64,000 nt of DNA from Cyanoderma ruficeps (Eukaryota; Chordata; Aves; Passeriformes; Timaliidae). Positions 52,351 to 64,000 of this stretch are shown here, piece after piece. Position 1 is the first letter of the stretch, and every line of letters begins with the position of its first letter. The position numbers and the translations under genes were made by a program. The DNA lies in NCBI GenBank assembly GCA_008694505.1, contig VZDJ01000101.1:1503957-1567956 (forward strand), written 5' to 3'. The notes below the pieces were generated by a model that was not told the origin of the DNA, ran no database searches, and saw only the letters and a list, made by a program, of their open reading frames with translations.

Positions 52351-52388
52351 CAAAGTCCAGGTCTAGCCTCAAAGTCCAGGTCTAGTCT
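52351..52388. repeat. Two-copy tandem duplication, 19-bp unit
   Basis: CAAAGTCCAGGTCTAGCCT is followed directly by a second copy with a single C/T difference (GCCT to GTCT). Confidence 0.9.
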
Positions 52389-54847
52389 GATAAGGCATTC
52401 ATACAGTAACATGCTTTAATAACGGTGAGTGAAGTTTTCTTCTCAGCACTTGTCCTTTCCTGTTCACTTGTGTTGTTTCTCCTCTCCCTAAATAGGTCTA
52501 ATAGGATGAGCAAGGCCACCCACCTACCAGGACCTCAAGTGGAAATCGAGGGTATGTTGACTTTTATCTCAGGGACAGACTTGGGCTCAAACTCAAATCT
52601 GTCACTGCCTTCAGGGAAAGAAATAAGGCAAGGTTTGCCCCATTTTTTTTTTTCAAACACTGCTGTATATTTTTTATATTCTTTTTTTTTCTTGGGCTGT
52701 TTTGTAGTTTTGCCTGTTTTGCAGTCAGTTTGTTTCTGTTAGACTTAAGGAAAATTAAGTTCATTCTACTGATTAAAATAATGACCCTTTCTAGAGTCCT
52801 TCTTTTCCCCAGTGTGTATACTTATTAACTGTGCTGAGTTTACTTGAATTCAATGGATCTAGTCAAACAAATGAGAATGGAGCATGACTGAACTAGAATG
52901 CAACCCCAGCAGCCACAGCTTTACAAATCCTGGTTTTGCCTGTGAAAAGCCATGCAGATAAGACACCATCCTTGGCACATGCTTTATTTAGCATGCTTTA
53001 TTTATTAAGGAATGAATAACATCTTGATATTTCCTGTGGTGTAAGGGACTTTAAAACCCCTCTGATGTGTCAGCTACACACAGTGACAGTGCAGTTTCCT
53101 TCTCCTGTCCCCACCTATGGCACAGACTCAGCTGCTGCTGCTCATCTGACAGTTTGCTGAACCAGGGCAGCCCATCGTCCCAGCAAAAAGGGCAAGTAAA
53201 TTTTTGCCAGGTTACTGAGCATAATGGAAACACTGGGAGGCTGAAGACACACCAGAACTCATCCAAGAGAATGGGTAAGACAAGTGGAAAAGGGGGAAAG
53301 GAGTAACTGAGGCTGGAAAAAAGAGGGAAAACAGAGGAAGCAGATAGTTTGGGAACCACATCTTTTGTGATATCTACGTGGTTACAACTGTTCAGGTCCA
53401 CCATCTTTCAGCCATCTTTCATCCATCATAATCCTAACTACTTTCCATTTTAAATTCAACTACTGATCAGGAAACCACTGGGAACAGGAAAACAAGTAAG
53501 GAGCTGATCCTGTGACAACGACCTGCAGACTGTGGTTTAACATTAACTGTGCCATTTTTAACAGCCCAAACACAATCTGTCTTCTCTACATTTAGCCATT
53601 CATTCTAGTTCCCCCTAGGAGATTTGTCTCCTCTCAGTTATGCTGATTTAGCTCTGCACATGGCTGACCTCTAAACTGGACTTGCAAAATTAAGCACTCA
53701 AAAAAAAAGCAAGTCTAGTCTTTAAATAAAAACATGCCATTTCATCAGTCTGATTTATAGTCAGAGTAAAAAAAACCTGCAGAATTGGCATAAATAAATG
53801 TCAGGGCTCAAAGGGAGGCAAGAATGTATGGCCACTTGTGGGGAGAGAGGGAGGCATCTTACACGTGATATGCTCCTGACAGAATAGGAGCATGAAGAAG
53901 CTACAGACTTAATTCAGGCATTAGTGAATGGTGTAGACAGGCAGCAGATTAGACTGCTTAGGGAGGTTGGGTAGTCATCTTTGGTGAAGGTTTCTAAGAA
54001 CAGATCAGACATGAGCCTGTCAGGATGTGCACAACTTATCTGAGCTTGGGAGTTTGGGTGCTACAGCTTTGTTTTCTACCAGTTGGTGGAATGTTCTGAA
54101 ATATTGTCAATGTCTGTTTTTGTCTATTTCCCAGAATATTTTCAAAATTAAAAACAAAAGAAGAAAAAAAGTTTTTTAATGTAGCTCTGTTGGAAGCAGT
54201 AAAAATGTGTTAGAATGTTGCATTTTTTATGGATCCTGTATCTCCATGAAGACTCCTTTTAGCAAAGGGATAATAAAGCCATTAAGCAAGACCTACTTAA
54301 TCTTAAAGCAAAAAAATGTAAAATGTTTTGAACTTGAATATCCACATTTATGTGTACTTGGTCTATGTCAATGTCAATATTATTGGACTGTAGAAACTCA
54401 TTGCAAGTAGGCAATTCTTTATAGGCTGTGAAACAGGAGCTTTACAGAGCTGAGGGCACTGCAATTGTCAGGTGTGATACTGGGTGCTCATTTCAGATTA
54501 CTTAGAGCTGAATTGCATGCTCAAAGTGGAGACAGGCAGTTCTTGAAAAATCAAGGTACTTTGGAGACTCAAAGATATCTGTATTTGAAATACTCGAAAC
54601 AAAGACCATAGGATAGGACAGTCAGACATTTTAATGCTTCATCTAGAGAAGTTTGGGCTAATTTGGATGTACACACCACCTTCCCCTGTTGTCATATAGC
54701 AGATTATGAAGCAGATGAGAATGCCTTGTTTTAAAAGTTAAACCTTTTCCAGTTACAGGGTTGGTTTTTTTTTCCCTAGAGGCCAAATTTTTAGGTATTC
54801 ATATATATTTTCAAAACAGAAGCTATCTAGGCATGTGGAAATAGAAT

Positions 54848-55040
54848 GATGGTGCATCAGGGGACATTCAGATTGGACATGAAGTTTTTCACTGAGAGGC
54901 TGGTCAGTCACTGGAACAGGCTCCCCAGGGAAGTCACAGCACGGCCCGTCAGGGTTCAAGAAGCATCTTCAGGACGCTGTTACTCATATAGTTTAGTTTT
55001 AGGTAGTATTAGGTGAAATACTTTATGATTCTATGATTAT
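54848..55040 (+). mobile_element. CR1 LINE 3' end, plus strand
   Basis: The order 'ggggacattcagattggaca', 'gaagtttttcactgagaggc', 'tggtcagtcactggaacagg', 'ctccccagggaagtcacagc' and 'gtcagggttcaagaagcatc' follows the CR1 3' end in plus orientation. The copy ends with the intact CR1 tail 'tgattctatgatta' at 55027-55039. Only about 190 bp are present, which is a strong 5' truncation. It resembles a different CR1 subfamily from the copy at 6070-6840, because here 'tggtcagtcactggaacagg' is well preserved and the terminal 3' untranslated part is shortened. Confidence 0.95.
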
Positions 55041-55460
55041 TACACAAGTAAAATCCATCTGGTAACTTCAGGTGGCTTTGAATTGTTAAAACACAGTTTC
55101 AGGAATGCTAGGCATTTAGGAGACATACAGGAATGTCAAATCAGCCAACTTTTTAAGTTTGGACTTTTTCCATATATAGATATTAAGAACATAAACAATT
55201 AAAATAAATTGGATGTTAGTGATAAATTAGATGATGAAAAATAAACGCACTCCAGATTTTAGAACTGTGCAAGCTTCCTCATGCTCTATTTTTTTATATT
55301 GCTTATATCTTACCTAAAAATACAGACTTTCCCTTGCAGTATCATGTTCTTGTTTCCTGAAACAGTTCATACTAAGTTAGAGACTGAAGGAATGAAAGCC
55401 AAGAGGAAACAAATTCATAAAGACAAAAAGCCTGAATGATACTCTTCAGGTGTTACCTGC

Positions 55461-55601
55461 TGAGGGGAGGGGAAAGAAAAACAAAGGAGAGGAAGGAAGG
55501 AAGGAAGGAGAGGAAGGAANNNNNNNNNNNNNNNNNNNNNNNNNNNNNNNNNNNNNNNNNNNNNNNNNNNNNNNNNNNNNNGAAGGAAGGAAGGAAGGAA
55601 A
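55461..55601. repeat. (GGAA)n microsatellite interrupted by an assembly gap
   Basis: A GA-rich lead-in passes into GGAA units (55488-55519). Then 62 N follow (55520-55581), and GGAA units resume (55582-55600). The same motif in the same register on both sides shows that the gap lies within the tandem array. Its true length is unknown, and the N count may only be an estimate. Confidence 0.95.
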
Positions 55602-56429
55602 TATATTATAAGTGGAACAGGATTATTTCTCCAGTCTTCTCTTGTGTGTACAGCATTTTAAAAAGCAACAGCACATTATAAATTTGTGCCAAAGCTACTA
55701 AGCCATTCAAAAGATTCCACAGAGAGCTGATCGATTCTTTTTATGTCTTCTGCATACTTATTAACTATACAGCTATAAATCAGTTCATAGTCTGAAGTTT
55801 GCTTCAATATCAGAAAATGTAAAGTTGCCTAATAATTTCCATCAAAAAATCTTAACTCCTGTTGTTTGTAACCTCCCCAGATTTGAATAATAGAGGCTTA
55901 GAGCATTCACCCTAAGTGTCTGTCTCAGAATGAAACATTTTGGTAAATTCCAGCTCTTTCAAAGAAAGACACTAGGGAAACACCAAGACTAAAATAAACA
56001 GTAAACAAACAAACAGAAAAAAACCCCCAGATAATTAATGTCTGCAGGGATAAATAAGTTTTGATTTTTAGAGTCCCCAGTGGTTTGGGAGCAAGATCCC
56101 CAAATATTGTACAGATAAGAACTGAGTGCAAAGATGTATCTTTTGCTTTTTCTCACATGAAAACAAATATTTTCATGGGGAAAAAAATTAAAAAATCAGT
56201 AGTCATATACACTTAGCAGGTTAGATTTTTAGCTGTTTGTTTTTTGGTTTTTTTTCTTGATCAGGTTTCTCATTTGGTGTGAACCAGCTTTAGGCTGTGG
56301 TGTGGTTCGTTCCAACCACAAATCTGAGCTTGTGACATGAGCTGCCACCCCAGTCAGCTTGGTGGGAGAAAGCCACCTAGCTCATATGACAAGCAGGCTA
56401 GAGGTGGGCACACTCTCTGCTTGGGCATG

Positions 56430-56960
56430 TGGTGACGGAGGAGCAGCTGTGTAGCAGGAAGAATGTTTGGATGTCTGGGGATGGGGAGGGAACCTGAACA
56501 CATGATGCAGAGATGGAACAGCAGGATGTCAACAGGACAGCTCAGCCAGAGAGGAAGGAGACAGCATGAGGAGAGGGTTTCAGATTTGGATCCATTAAAT
56601 AACTAGGATTTACTGGCCATCAATGGGCCACAGAGGAATATTCAACAAGAATAGATGGAAAACCAAGCATGAAGTAAATGTGGGGCCAGGAATCTAAATT
56701 AAGAGAAGAACAAGATAAAAAATTTGGAATGGGATGTCCATGGCAACCTTCAAGCTGAAGATGCTGAGGAAGAAGAGAGAAAGGGCAAAATGAGATAAGA
56801 AGAAGAAGAACTAGATAGGTGAAGAGGTGGATAAAAGGCATGTGGTCAGGGAAACTGCTACAGGAGAGGGTCTGAGAAAGACACACCACAATGTGGTAAG
56901 ACATGGGAATACATCAAGACAAGAAAGACTAACAGAAAAGAAAGAGAATGACATGGTCTA
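56430..56960. other. Purine-rich, locally GC-richer segment
   Basis: For about 500 bp the plus strand is dominated by A and G, for example repeated GAAGAAGAA, GAGAGAAAGGG and GGGGATGGGGAGG pieces. The minus strand has a 94-codon frame (56620-56904) rich in Leu, Ser, Phe and Pro, as expected from a pyrimidine-rich strand. I therefore do not call it coding. It may be an old, unrecognised repeat or a polypurine tract. Confidence 0.4.
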
Positions 56961-59900
56961 AGGAATAGCATTCAGAAGTGTGCGAGGATAGGCTGAAATG
57001 GCTGTCAAGGTGATTTCTGAAACCGCCTGGCAATCTGTGCTTCTTTCTCCAGTAATGCTGATCTATAATGATCACAGCTGTAAGTCCTATAGCACTACAA
57101 TGGCCTCACTATCTGTATGTAAATAAATATTTACCTAAGCAAGAAGGGAATAGGAGGTGTCTAAGGGCTGTTGAGGAATGCTTAAGTGTCTTTATGATGC
57201 CATAAGCTCAATTTTTGAGGGATTCAACATATTATCTTCAAATTTTATTGCTGTTTTCTATTTTAACAAGAGCCTTGTCTCGTTTGGTAACAGACATCCT
57301 GTACAAATGACTGGAATATGCAGAGAAGAAGACTGAGACCTGCTTTTGTTTCACCTCCTATGGAAGATGGAAAGTGCTTAGGGAAAAGGCAAATGATTCT
57401 ATAATTGGAATACAACATATTTTAACAGCAAAGCCTTGCTGGAGATATGATTAAGTCACAGATTTTGTATGTGAATATCTAATAATTGTTTAAATCAGAT
57501 TAATCTTTGCTCATTTTTTCCATGCTCACATTATCCTGGTGTTTTTGCAGAATTTGCAGAAATTCTGACAGTAGCAAAACATGTTGAATTTTGATTAAGC
57601 AAACTGCTGTTTAATGCTGCAAAAGGTCTATTTTTTCAACATCTCAAATAAGATTTCCTAAATCAGTGGAGAATTTTAATTTTAATCTCCCTATGTTTAA
57701 ATTTTTAACCTGTAAATTGGAACTAATAACTTCACACTTTAGAGGTCTTTGTGAAGAAGAACTATTAATCTTTGCAAATCAGCCAGGCAAAATGGTAATG
57801 AACATCTGAGTGGGGAAAAACACAAGCAAAACCACACTATTATATTCAAAATAAAAATTGTTGTTAAAAATACACAATTCTGAGTGAAGGCATACTGGAC
57901 CATGAGGACAAAGAACTACACCATGCAGCTGCATGTGGTGGTCCTCTGTGCCTCGGAAAACTGGATAGAAATCAGGCTGTGACTGTGTGATTCCTGTATC
58001 CAGATATATACCCTGGGGAACTGAATGAAGATGTCATAAACACTTTAGTTCTGGCATTTCTTGGAATACCACTCCCACAGTAGGGGTGTTTTGGGTGTGT
58101 ATATTTGTATGTCCATGTTTCTTTACACTGAGACTGTTGGTGTAAATGCCAGAGTTGGTAGCTTTGTAAAAGTGCAATAACTGACATAAATATGCTTCTA
58201 ATCTCTGCATCAGACTTTAATGAAAGGACAAATTGCATGTCAGAACAGTATCTCAAATGAAAATGCTTCTATAGCCTGATTAAATCACTCCCCTCCATTC
58301 AAAACAATACATTTCCAATATATGCTGTTTTCCATGGACTCCAAAAATAATCATCTTCATTATAGAAAGTATTTTTAAGCAAAGAGAAAAGACAATTAAT
58401 AGATTAGACCTTAAATATTGAAGTTATTTTAGGATGTGAGATAATAGAAATGGGGATTAATTTTGTGCAGTGGCCGTTGTGTCAAGTGATACCATCAAAA
58501 TCTTAACTAGTAATTAATAGATTGACTCTTACTTTAGAAGAACTACAGGGATCTTTGACCGGCATACATCAGACTTTAGGTAGCCACCAAATCAGACCAA
58601 TTTATTGATGGAACACTATCCTGAGGCTTTTGAGAAGTTCAAGTGAGGCTGCCCTGCCAAGTGCATTCCGTGTGACAGCAGCAGCACCGCCAGTGTAGTG
58701 ACAGGTTCTCCTTGCAGGAAGAAACAAGGGAGGCTTGCTCAGGCTCAGAGCATGAGGTGTACTTGAACTCATCTACAAGTTAATTTCTGTGCTTCATACA
58801 GCAGAGTGGTTGTACTCACGAGGAAGCACTGTCTTCTTTAGCCTATTAACTATTTGGTTTGCCCTCCAGTGCCTTCCTTGAACTCACTGAACAAGGTGAA
58901 CTTTACAGTAGAGTAGGGAGGTAGATTAAAAATTGTCTGCAGTGTCAGAAACAATTTGCGTTGGCCAGTTTATTCAAATAATTTGCAGCTCACAATAACT
59001 AGAACTCTCTATAAAGATATTCCTTTAAGTTAAGGATACCTTAATAATGACTACAATATGTATACAGCTTTTGCTAAAAATCTAATTATTTGATAACTGA
59101 TCTCCATGCAATATCTTCAGTTTTGCAATTCACAAAACTCTGCCCTTGTTTTAAACAGGTTGTACTGTCCCTACATTGTCAGACTTGTTTTCAGTCACAA
59201 CTGGGAGATGTTGACCTAAGAGGACTCCAAAAGCTGATCTTATAGACAGTATCTTCAGATAAAATTAGGGTTTTTCTTAGCTAATGTAGTCTGCCAAAAT
59301 TTTTTCTATTACTGGCATCTTGGCTTTTATAATACTCAAGTCATAGAGCTCTATAATTATAGGGCATTTATGTTACCATGTTGCCATTAGTATAAAATTT
59401 ACTTGCATGGCCAAAAACAAGTTAAGCATTTGGTTGAACCAAAACAGCTGAGGGAAACTGATACCATTAATCTCTCTGGACTGTTAAAAACATTTCTAAG
59501 AGATAAGGGATTTTGCTTTACCTTTAACTGTTGCTCATATAAACTATGCTGCTGCTAATTCTATGGAACCTGAATTAAAATGACACTATTAATTTTCATA
59601 TAAGTTTTAAGCATGCTATATTTTCTCTTGAACTAAAAGATTCTGGACAGCTGTCAGTAACTCATTTTTACATATTTTCCATAATTCCCTCCAGGAGAAA
59701 AGGCTGCCTACTCAACAGAAAACTCATATGAAGACTAGCTGTTTAAAAAATGCCTACTGTCTGTGAAGAGTTGTTAAGAATATAAAAGTTCAAATAGTTC
59801 CTGCATCTATAAAAACCACTAAATTTACTTTTCTTGTGATCCTGTTAGCATCATGTGGCTGCTGCCTATCTGTATTACCAAATACTCAAGCAAAGGTGGC

Positions 59901-60563
59901 TGCCAAGTCACAGCATCTTCATACATCTGAACTTATAGTAGGAAAAGATGACTACTACTGAGTTCTCCCTCTTTCTGAAAAGTACCCCAGCTACACTTCT
60001 AATTTTGTGCAGGTTATGCAAAGGCTAGCATCAAACTGCCAATGTTTTTGTTGGAGTGTAGGTTTTCTGAGATATGGGAGGAATGTGAGAATACAGTAAC
60101 TCTTCAGTGTTACCTGTTTGATTATAAATACATTTCAGGTATGTATTAGCAATGTCAAGATCAGGGAGTCTTTGTGTGGGATGTTCATTTTCAACATGAT
60201 ACAGTAACTACAGGGTACGGACTCTGTTCCATTGTGAAGACAGAGGATGTCTCTCTTTTGAATTTGAGAAATGTGAGATAAAGTAATTTATCTTTCATAA
60301 AAAAATAAGTAAAATTATGTGGAATAATAACACTGTTAGCTTAGTCTGACACACCTCAGCTAAGGCAAAAAAAGTGAAGGACAAGATTCCTGAGGAGCCT
60401 GAAAGCAATAGCTGATTAATTCTGGATAGAAAGGAGGAAGAAATATACAGTATAGTAAAGAGAATTGCTAAAATCCCAAAATAAACATGTCTGAAGAGGT
60501 AGGTTTGCTTTGAGTATTTTCTTCAACTGTTGCAATTAAATTAAGCCTGTAGATTATGCCATT

Positions 60564-60649
60564 AAAAAAAAAACAAACAAAAAAACCCCCAAAAACCCCA
60601 CAAATCAAACCAAGCCAAACTAAACCAAACCAAACTTAAAAAACCCAAC
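60564..60649. repeat. A/C-rich low-complexity run (CAAA, CCAAA units)
   Basis: An A-run leads into imperfect AAAC, CCAAAC and ACCCC units. No retrotransposon body adjoins it. Confidence 0.85.
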
Positions 60650-61804
60650 TAATTTTTGAGTTTTTCTGTGCTATGCCACTATCTGTCAATATAGCTATGT
60701 GCAACTTGTGTTGAAGATAATTTGAATATAAATTTGGAATTCTCAGAATGCAGCACATGGATATGACCTCAGGCAAAGGAAGTTACAGCAGAGGGGATCA
60801 GAATCTTGGGTGCAGTCGAAATAAAGTATTTATTTATTCTAGTTAAACAAAAAACAGCGAAGAAAACCTACATGGCATCACAAGTTTACCAGACCAGAAA
60901 GGTAAGTGCTTATGTTAAAAAAAAAAAAAAGCAACCACTTACAACTTCCAAAGAAAATTTTTTTGAGTCTAAATATTGGTCTAGACAGAATTTTCTTTAA
61001 TAGAACTTTTTTTCTTAGAATTTTTTTTTTTCTTAATAGAATTTTACATAGACACTGCAGTTATTACTTTAACTTTTTTAGTGAAAGTGATATATTGGTA
61101 TAAGACCTGATAAGACCATTTACACAGTAAAAAGTTTTTTCAGGTCAGGGCCAATGTAAGAGTTGTTTGTGGTAGAATATGACAAGCAAAATACTTCTCT
61201 TGACAAGGCAATTTAAATCAGCAAAACTGTATTCCAGGGAGCATACTTTACTCCGGAACACCTTTCCTCTTCCTATGATAAATAAGTTATCTTGAGAGCC
61301 TGGCTGCACTTAGCAGGTTTGGTGATAAGAGCTGCACTGATAGAATTACACCAGCCACTCATTTGTAGTACAGAAATAGATCACTCTGATAAAATAGCTT
61401 TCTTTGCAGGTACAACTTAAGCCAGCTCCTTGAACAGAATAACATATACTGTCAAAATAGTTTTTGCTGACTTTTTAACTAAAACTTCTGCCTTCTTTAC
61501 TGTTTTGATCAAGGGGGTTATATCTAGAATGACCAGAAGAGTAACATCTTTGAATGGAAATTACTCCTGACAAAATCTTAAGATTCTTAAGGCCTTTTTT
61601 ACATACTTTCAGGTGCCTTCACTTCTACAGTTGTGTCTATCAGAGTGTGCAATGTCAGACTTTTGGCTAATATAGATATGCCAGTAAAACTTGTCATGTA
61701 AATTTGGCCTTAGACTGGTGTGACTTATTCCCTTTCCAGGTGGGATAGAACTAATATATTCCTGCTTACACTTGACACTGGGTGACTGTTCAAATCATAG
61801 ATTG

Positions 61805-61848
61805 TACAGATTTTACAGTGTATTAATACAGATTTTAGAGTGTACTAA
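61805..61848. repeat. Two-copy tandem duplication, 22-bp unit
   Basis: TACAGATTTTACAGTGTATT with following AA is repeated directly, with two differences in the second copy. It lies just left of the CpG cluster at 61857. Confidence 0.85.
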
Positions 61849-61856
61849 TGCAGTAA

Positions 61857-62161
61857 CGTTAACGTCCACATCCCACCTACAGGGCAGAATTGCACTGATT
61901 TAACTTAAATTAGATTTAAATCTCACACATAAATCTTTAACACAAAAATGAAGTCCTGGGAATCAGCTGCTCCAACGTTCCTACGCATTATCTTACTCTG
62001 CAGCAGCAGCATCCTCCGTACGTGTCAAGAAGCTCACTCTCCTTAAGGAGGGTAACCCATATCAAATTCCTCCCATTTATCACGAGGAAATGGAGCATGC
62101 ACAATGCACTGTTATCATGGAGCCACTGATGCCTGGTAACATATTGTCACCCGGTCACTCG
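61857..62161. promoter_or_regulatory. CpG-retaining segment, candidate conserved regulatory element
   Basis: Nine CpG dinucleotides fall in about 305 bp (AACGTTAACGTC at the left, then ACGTT, TACGC, CCGTACGT, CACGAG, CCCGG and CTCGC). The flanking kilobases have only scattered ones. The segment is also more balanced in base composition and free of simple repeats, and it holds a 12-bp palindrome CTCCTTAAGGAG (62039-62050). It is too short and too poor in CpG for a classical CpG island. Constraint on a conserved noncoding element, or low methylation, would explain the retention. No transcription signal is visible, so this is a hypothesis. Confidence 0.25.
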
Positions 62162-62794
62162 CTAATATGTCAAAGCTGATAGTTATATTGAGATAGGCAC
62201 CTGCATGGACATTAAAACAGAGTATGCCTAAATGCTTCACACCAGTAGGGTAAATTACCCTGTCCCAAGGTTTATGTTGCCATTACCAATGCAATTTAGT
62301 AGTAGTCTATAAAGTTTAATCCTAGATCTGTGCCTACATGCTACAGTGAAATTGTCTCTGTAGCTGCACTATGAAAATATCTTTTATGCTTCAAGCATAT
62401 GACAAGGGATGTCATGCTTTCCCTGAAGAGCTTCAAATTCTTTAGAGTTATAAAGCAGCTTCATGAAGAGGTGGGCACACACTGCCCTAAATGAGGGTTA
62501 ATACAAGATTTTTTTTTTCATAACTTTAAAGTGAAGTGATTTAGTTTATGCCTTGACCTCTGTGTCTGTCTTCATATGTCCATCACTTTATATCAGTGAA
62601 AGGGTGATTTCATTCATAAATTTGGCCCCTGCTGTTTCATAAAATACACAGCTAAGATGAAAACAATATCCACAGATAGATTTTCACCTATTTACCAAGG
62701 TCATTTTAATTAATGTTTTTGATTTGTACCTATGTAACTACCCTGTTACACAGGGTAGGACACAGAAGAAAATGCAAGTAGTAGAAAAATTTTC

Positions 62795-62809
62795 TTTTTT
62801 TTTTTTTTT
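62795..62809. repeat. T15 homopolymer
   Basis: Fifteen T in a row, without adjoining element. Confidence 0.9.
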
Positions 62810-64000
62810 GCTGTGTTCTCTTTTTGAAGAGATAAGTGGGAAGAAGGAATTTGCATTTTTATTTAAAGCAACAAAAGTGAATTTGCATTTTTCCAAGAAC
62901 TGCAGTTTCTTTTCTCAATGCTTAATAAAATATTGATATTAAAATAAACAATGAAGGCACTTGAACAAATAAAAAATTTTAATTAGTGCAGCTAAATGAT
63001 GAATTCAATTTTCTTTTCATATTTAGAAACCTTTTTTACTGCTTCCCACTGCTCATTTTGGATTCAGGGAAATGTAAGTTTTTAAGCACTGCATCTGAAA
63101 CAGAGACAGAGCTTAAGGAACTGGAAATTAAAAATAAATAAATTAGCTCTCTGCTGTCATGAGCTGGAGCTTCAAAGGTCACATTTGAGCTTCAAAAAGT
63201 GACTAGAAAGACTATCAGCATGGGAAAGAAGTCTCACTGAGGAGAGCAACAGGTATGAGTGACTCCAGGAAGGATTTGTGAAGTTTTCAGGAAGGGTTTT
63301 CTTTTCCCCTTCTTCTGAAATGAAAGATTGGTCTTGGCTGAAGGTGGCTGTTTTTTTCTTGGAATCCCACTATTTTTTTTATAGTGAGAAAAGGACTAAA
63401 TTAAGTCTTTCTGCTCCTCCAGTTTTTGCAGATTGACTTCTGCCAACTGTTTCACCATAATTCCTTGGCTTGTATTAAAACTGGAATCTCGTGTTTCCCT
63501 TCTCAGTGTTAAATGGGTCCAGCCATGCTTTACATTGAAGAGCAAATAGCAGTGTACAGTCAACACAGTGAGGCAAAGTGCCTTGATTTTAATTGAGCTT
63601 TTTGAATTTGCTCTATTGACTCCTCATTTCCAGATCAGTAAGAGTGAATGGATAAGTCTTCTCCAGAAAAGAAAGTGAATACAACAGATGATAGACGGGG
63701 AAAGAGTTCATGGATGACAACAAAGAGCCCAAAGCAAAAGTAGAGCAGATTTAAATAATGGAGTGTGCAGCAGCCTCTGCTGTGATTTCAAAAGGACACT
63801 TGCAATGCATACATGGGACCACTTTTATTTAAATTAATAAACACTGTTATAAAAATAATGCATTTTCATCAATAAATAAAGAGAGTATTTTAAAGGCATA
63901 CTGCATGCATTCGATGTTTCTGTTGGAGCGTGGACTGCACTCTTCATGTGATTCCCTTACTGTACATGGGCAAGAACAAAGACAGCATCAACACTTGTGC

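Larger units (their letters stand above)
42101..54847. other. Gene-free AT-rich stretch
   Basis: No supported gene. The 105-codon plus-strand frame at 52425-52742 and the 117-codon minus-strand frame at 53051-53404 carry no recognised domain. It holds two-copy duplications (42611-42630, 47331-47352 and 52351-52388), a C-rich tract with G-quadruplex potential on the minus strand (44802-44820), a (TAA)7 repeat (51421-51441) and several A or T runs. Otherwise nothing is recognisable. Confidence 0.6.
55041..64000. other. Gene-free stretch to the end of the window
   Basis: No supported gene. It contains the GGAA repeat with the assembly gap (55461-55601), a purine-rich segment (about 56430-56960), an A/C-rich run (60564-60649), a CpG cluster (61857-62161), a 22-bp duplication (61805-61848) and a T15 run (62795-62809). 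No LTR, DNA transposon or exon could be recognised in the remainder. Confidence 0.6.

Noticed and set aside
52470..52560. Pyrimidine-rich tract ending in AAATAG that resembles a splice acceptor, followed by a GC-richer patch
   Set aside because: The sequence after the AG reads into stops in the surrounding frames, and no coding signal follows.
53051..53404. 117-codon minus-strand open frame
   Set aside because: Low-complexity Ser/Pro/Phe-rich part reflects a pyrimidine-rich strand. No homologous family recognised.
1..64000. Search for tRNA, rRNA, CRISPR arrays, LTR retroviral structures and mitochondrial insertions
   Set aside because: No cloverleaf, direct-repeat array, paired LTRs with primer-binding site, or mitochondrial gene order was seen by eye. 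A computed search could still find diverged pieces.

Overview
This window looks like 64 kb of vertebrate nuclear DNA, most likely from a bird. The reasons are an AT-rich composition with few CpG dinucleotides, no closely packed open reading frames, ordinary AC/AG/GGAA microsatellites, low interspersed-repeat density, and five fragments that I recognise as CR1 non-LTR retrotransposons. CR1 3' ends with the CR1-type 'attctatga' tail are the characteristic repeat of bird genomes. Crocodilians and turtles also carry CR1, so 'bird' is an inference. One run of 62 N marks an assembly gap inside a GGAA repeat.

No protein-coding gene, RNA gene, CRISPR array or operon could be supported. The longest open frames (about 117-120 codons) have no recognisable domains and are of the length expected by chance in this much AT-rich DNA. 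The window is best read as intergenic DNA or the inside of a very large intron. The only coding-like signal I would keep is an unassigned 99-codon minus-strand frame at 29802-30101. It begins directly after a good 3' splice-site-like sequence and encodes a hydrophobic segment near its end, but it matches no family I know.

Layout: 1-6.1 kb is unique AT-rich DNA with small tandem duplications. A CR1 copy on the plus strand lies at 6.07-6.84 kb. From 6.84 to 14.45 kb there are microsatellites and unique DNA, followed by a short plus-strand CR1 piece (14.45-14.61 kb). From 14.6 to 24.97 kb the DNA is unique, followed by a minus-strand CR1 3' end (24.97-25.25 kb). From 25.3 to 41.5 kb there is unique DNA with the 29.8-30.1 kb open frame and a striking 73-bp near-perfect hairpin at 37.46-37.53 kb. 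An old minus-strand CR1 copy covers 41.48 to about 42.10 kb. Unique DNA follows up to a plus-strand CR1 tail at 54.85-55.04 kb. Then come the GGAA repeat with its gap (55.46-55.60 kb), a purine-rich stretch (56.43-56.96 kb), and unique DNA to the end, including a local CpG cluster at 61.86-62.16 kb.

I saw no evidence of a new multi-gene system. The observations most worth following up are the palindromic hairpin, which could be a small non-autonomous transposon or a hairpin RNA, the minus-strand exon-like frame, the CpG-retaining segment near 62 kb, and the number of two-copy micro-duplications of 10-27 bp.
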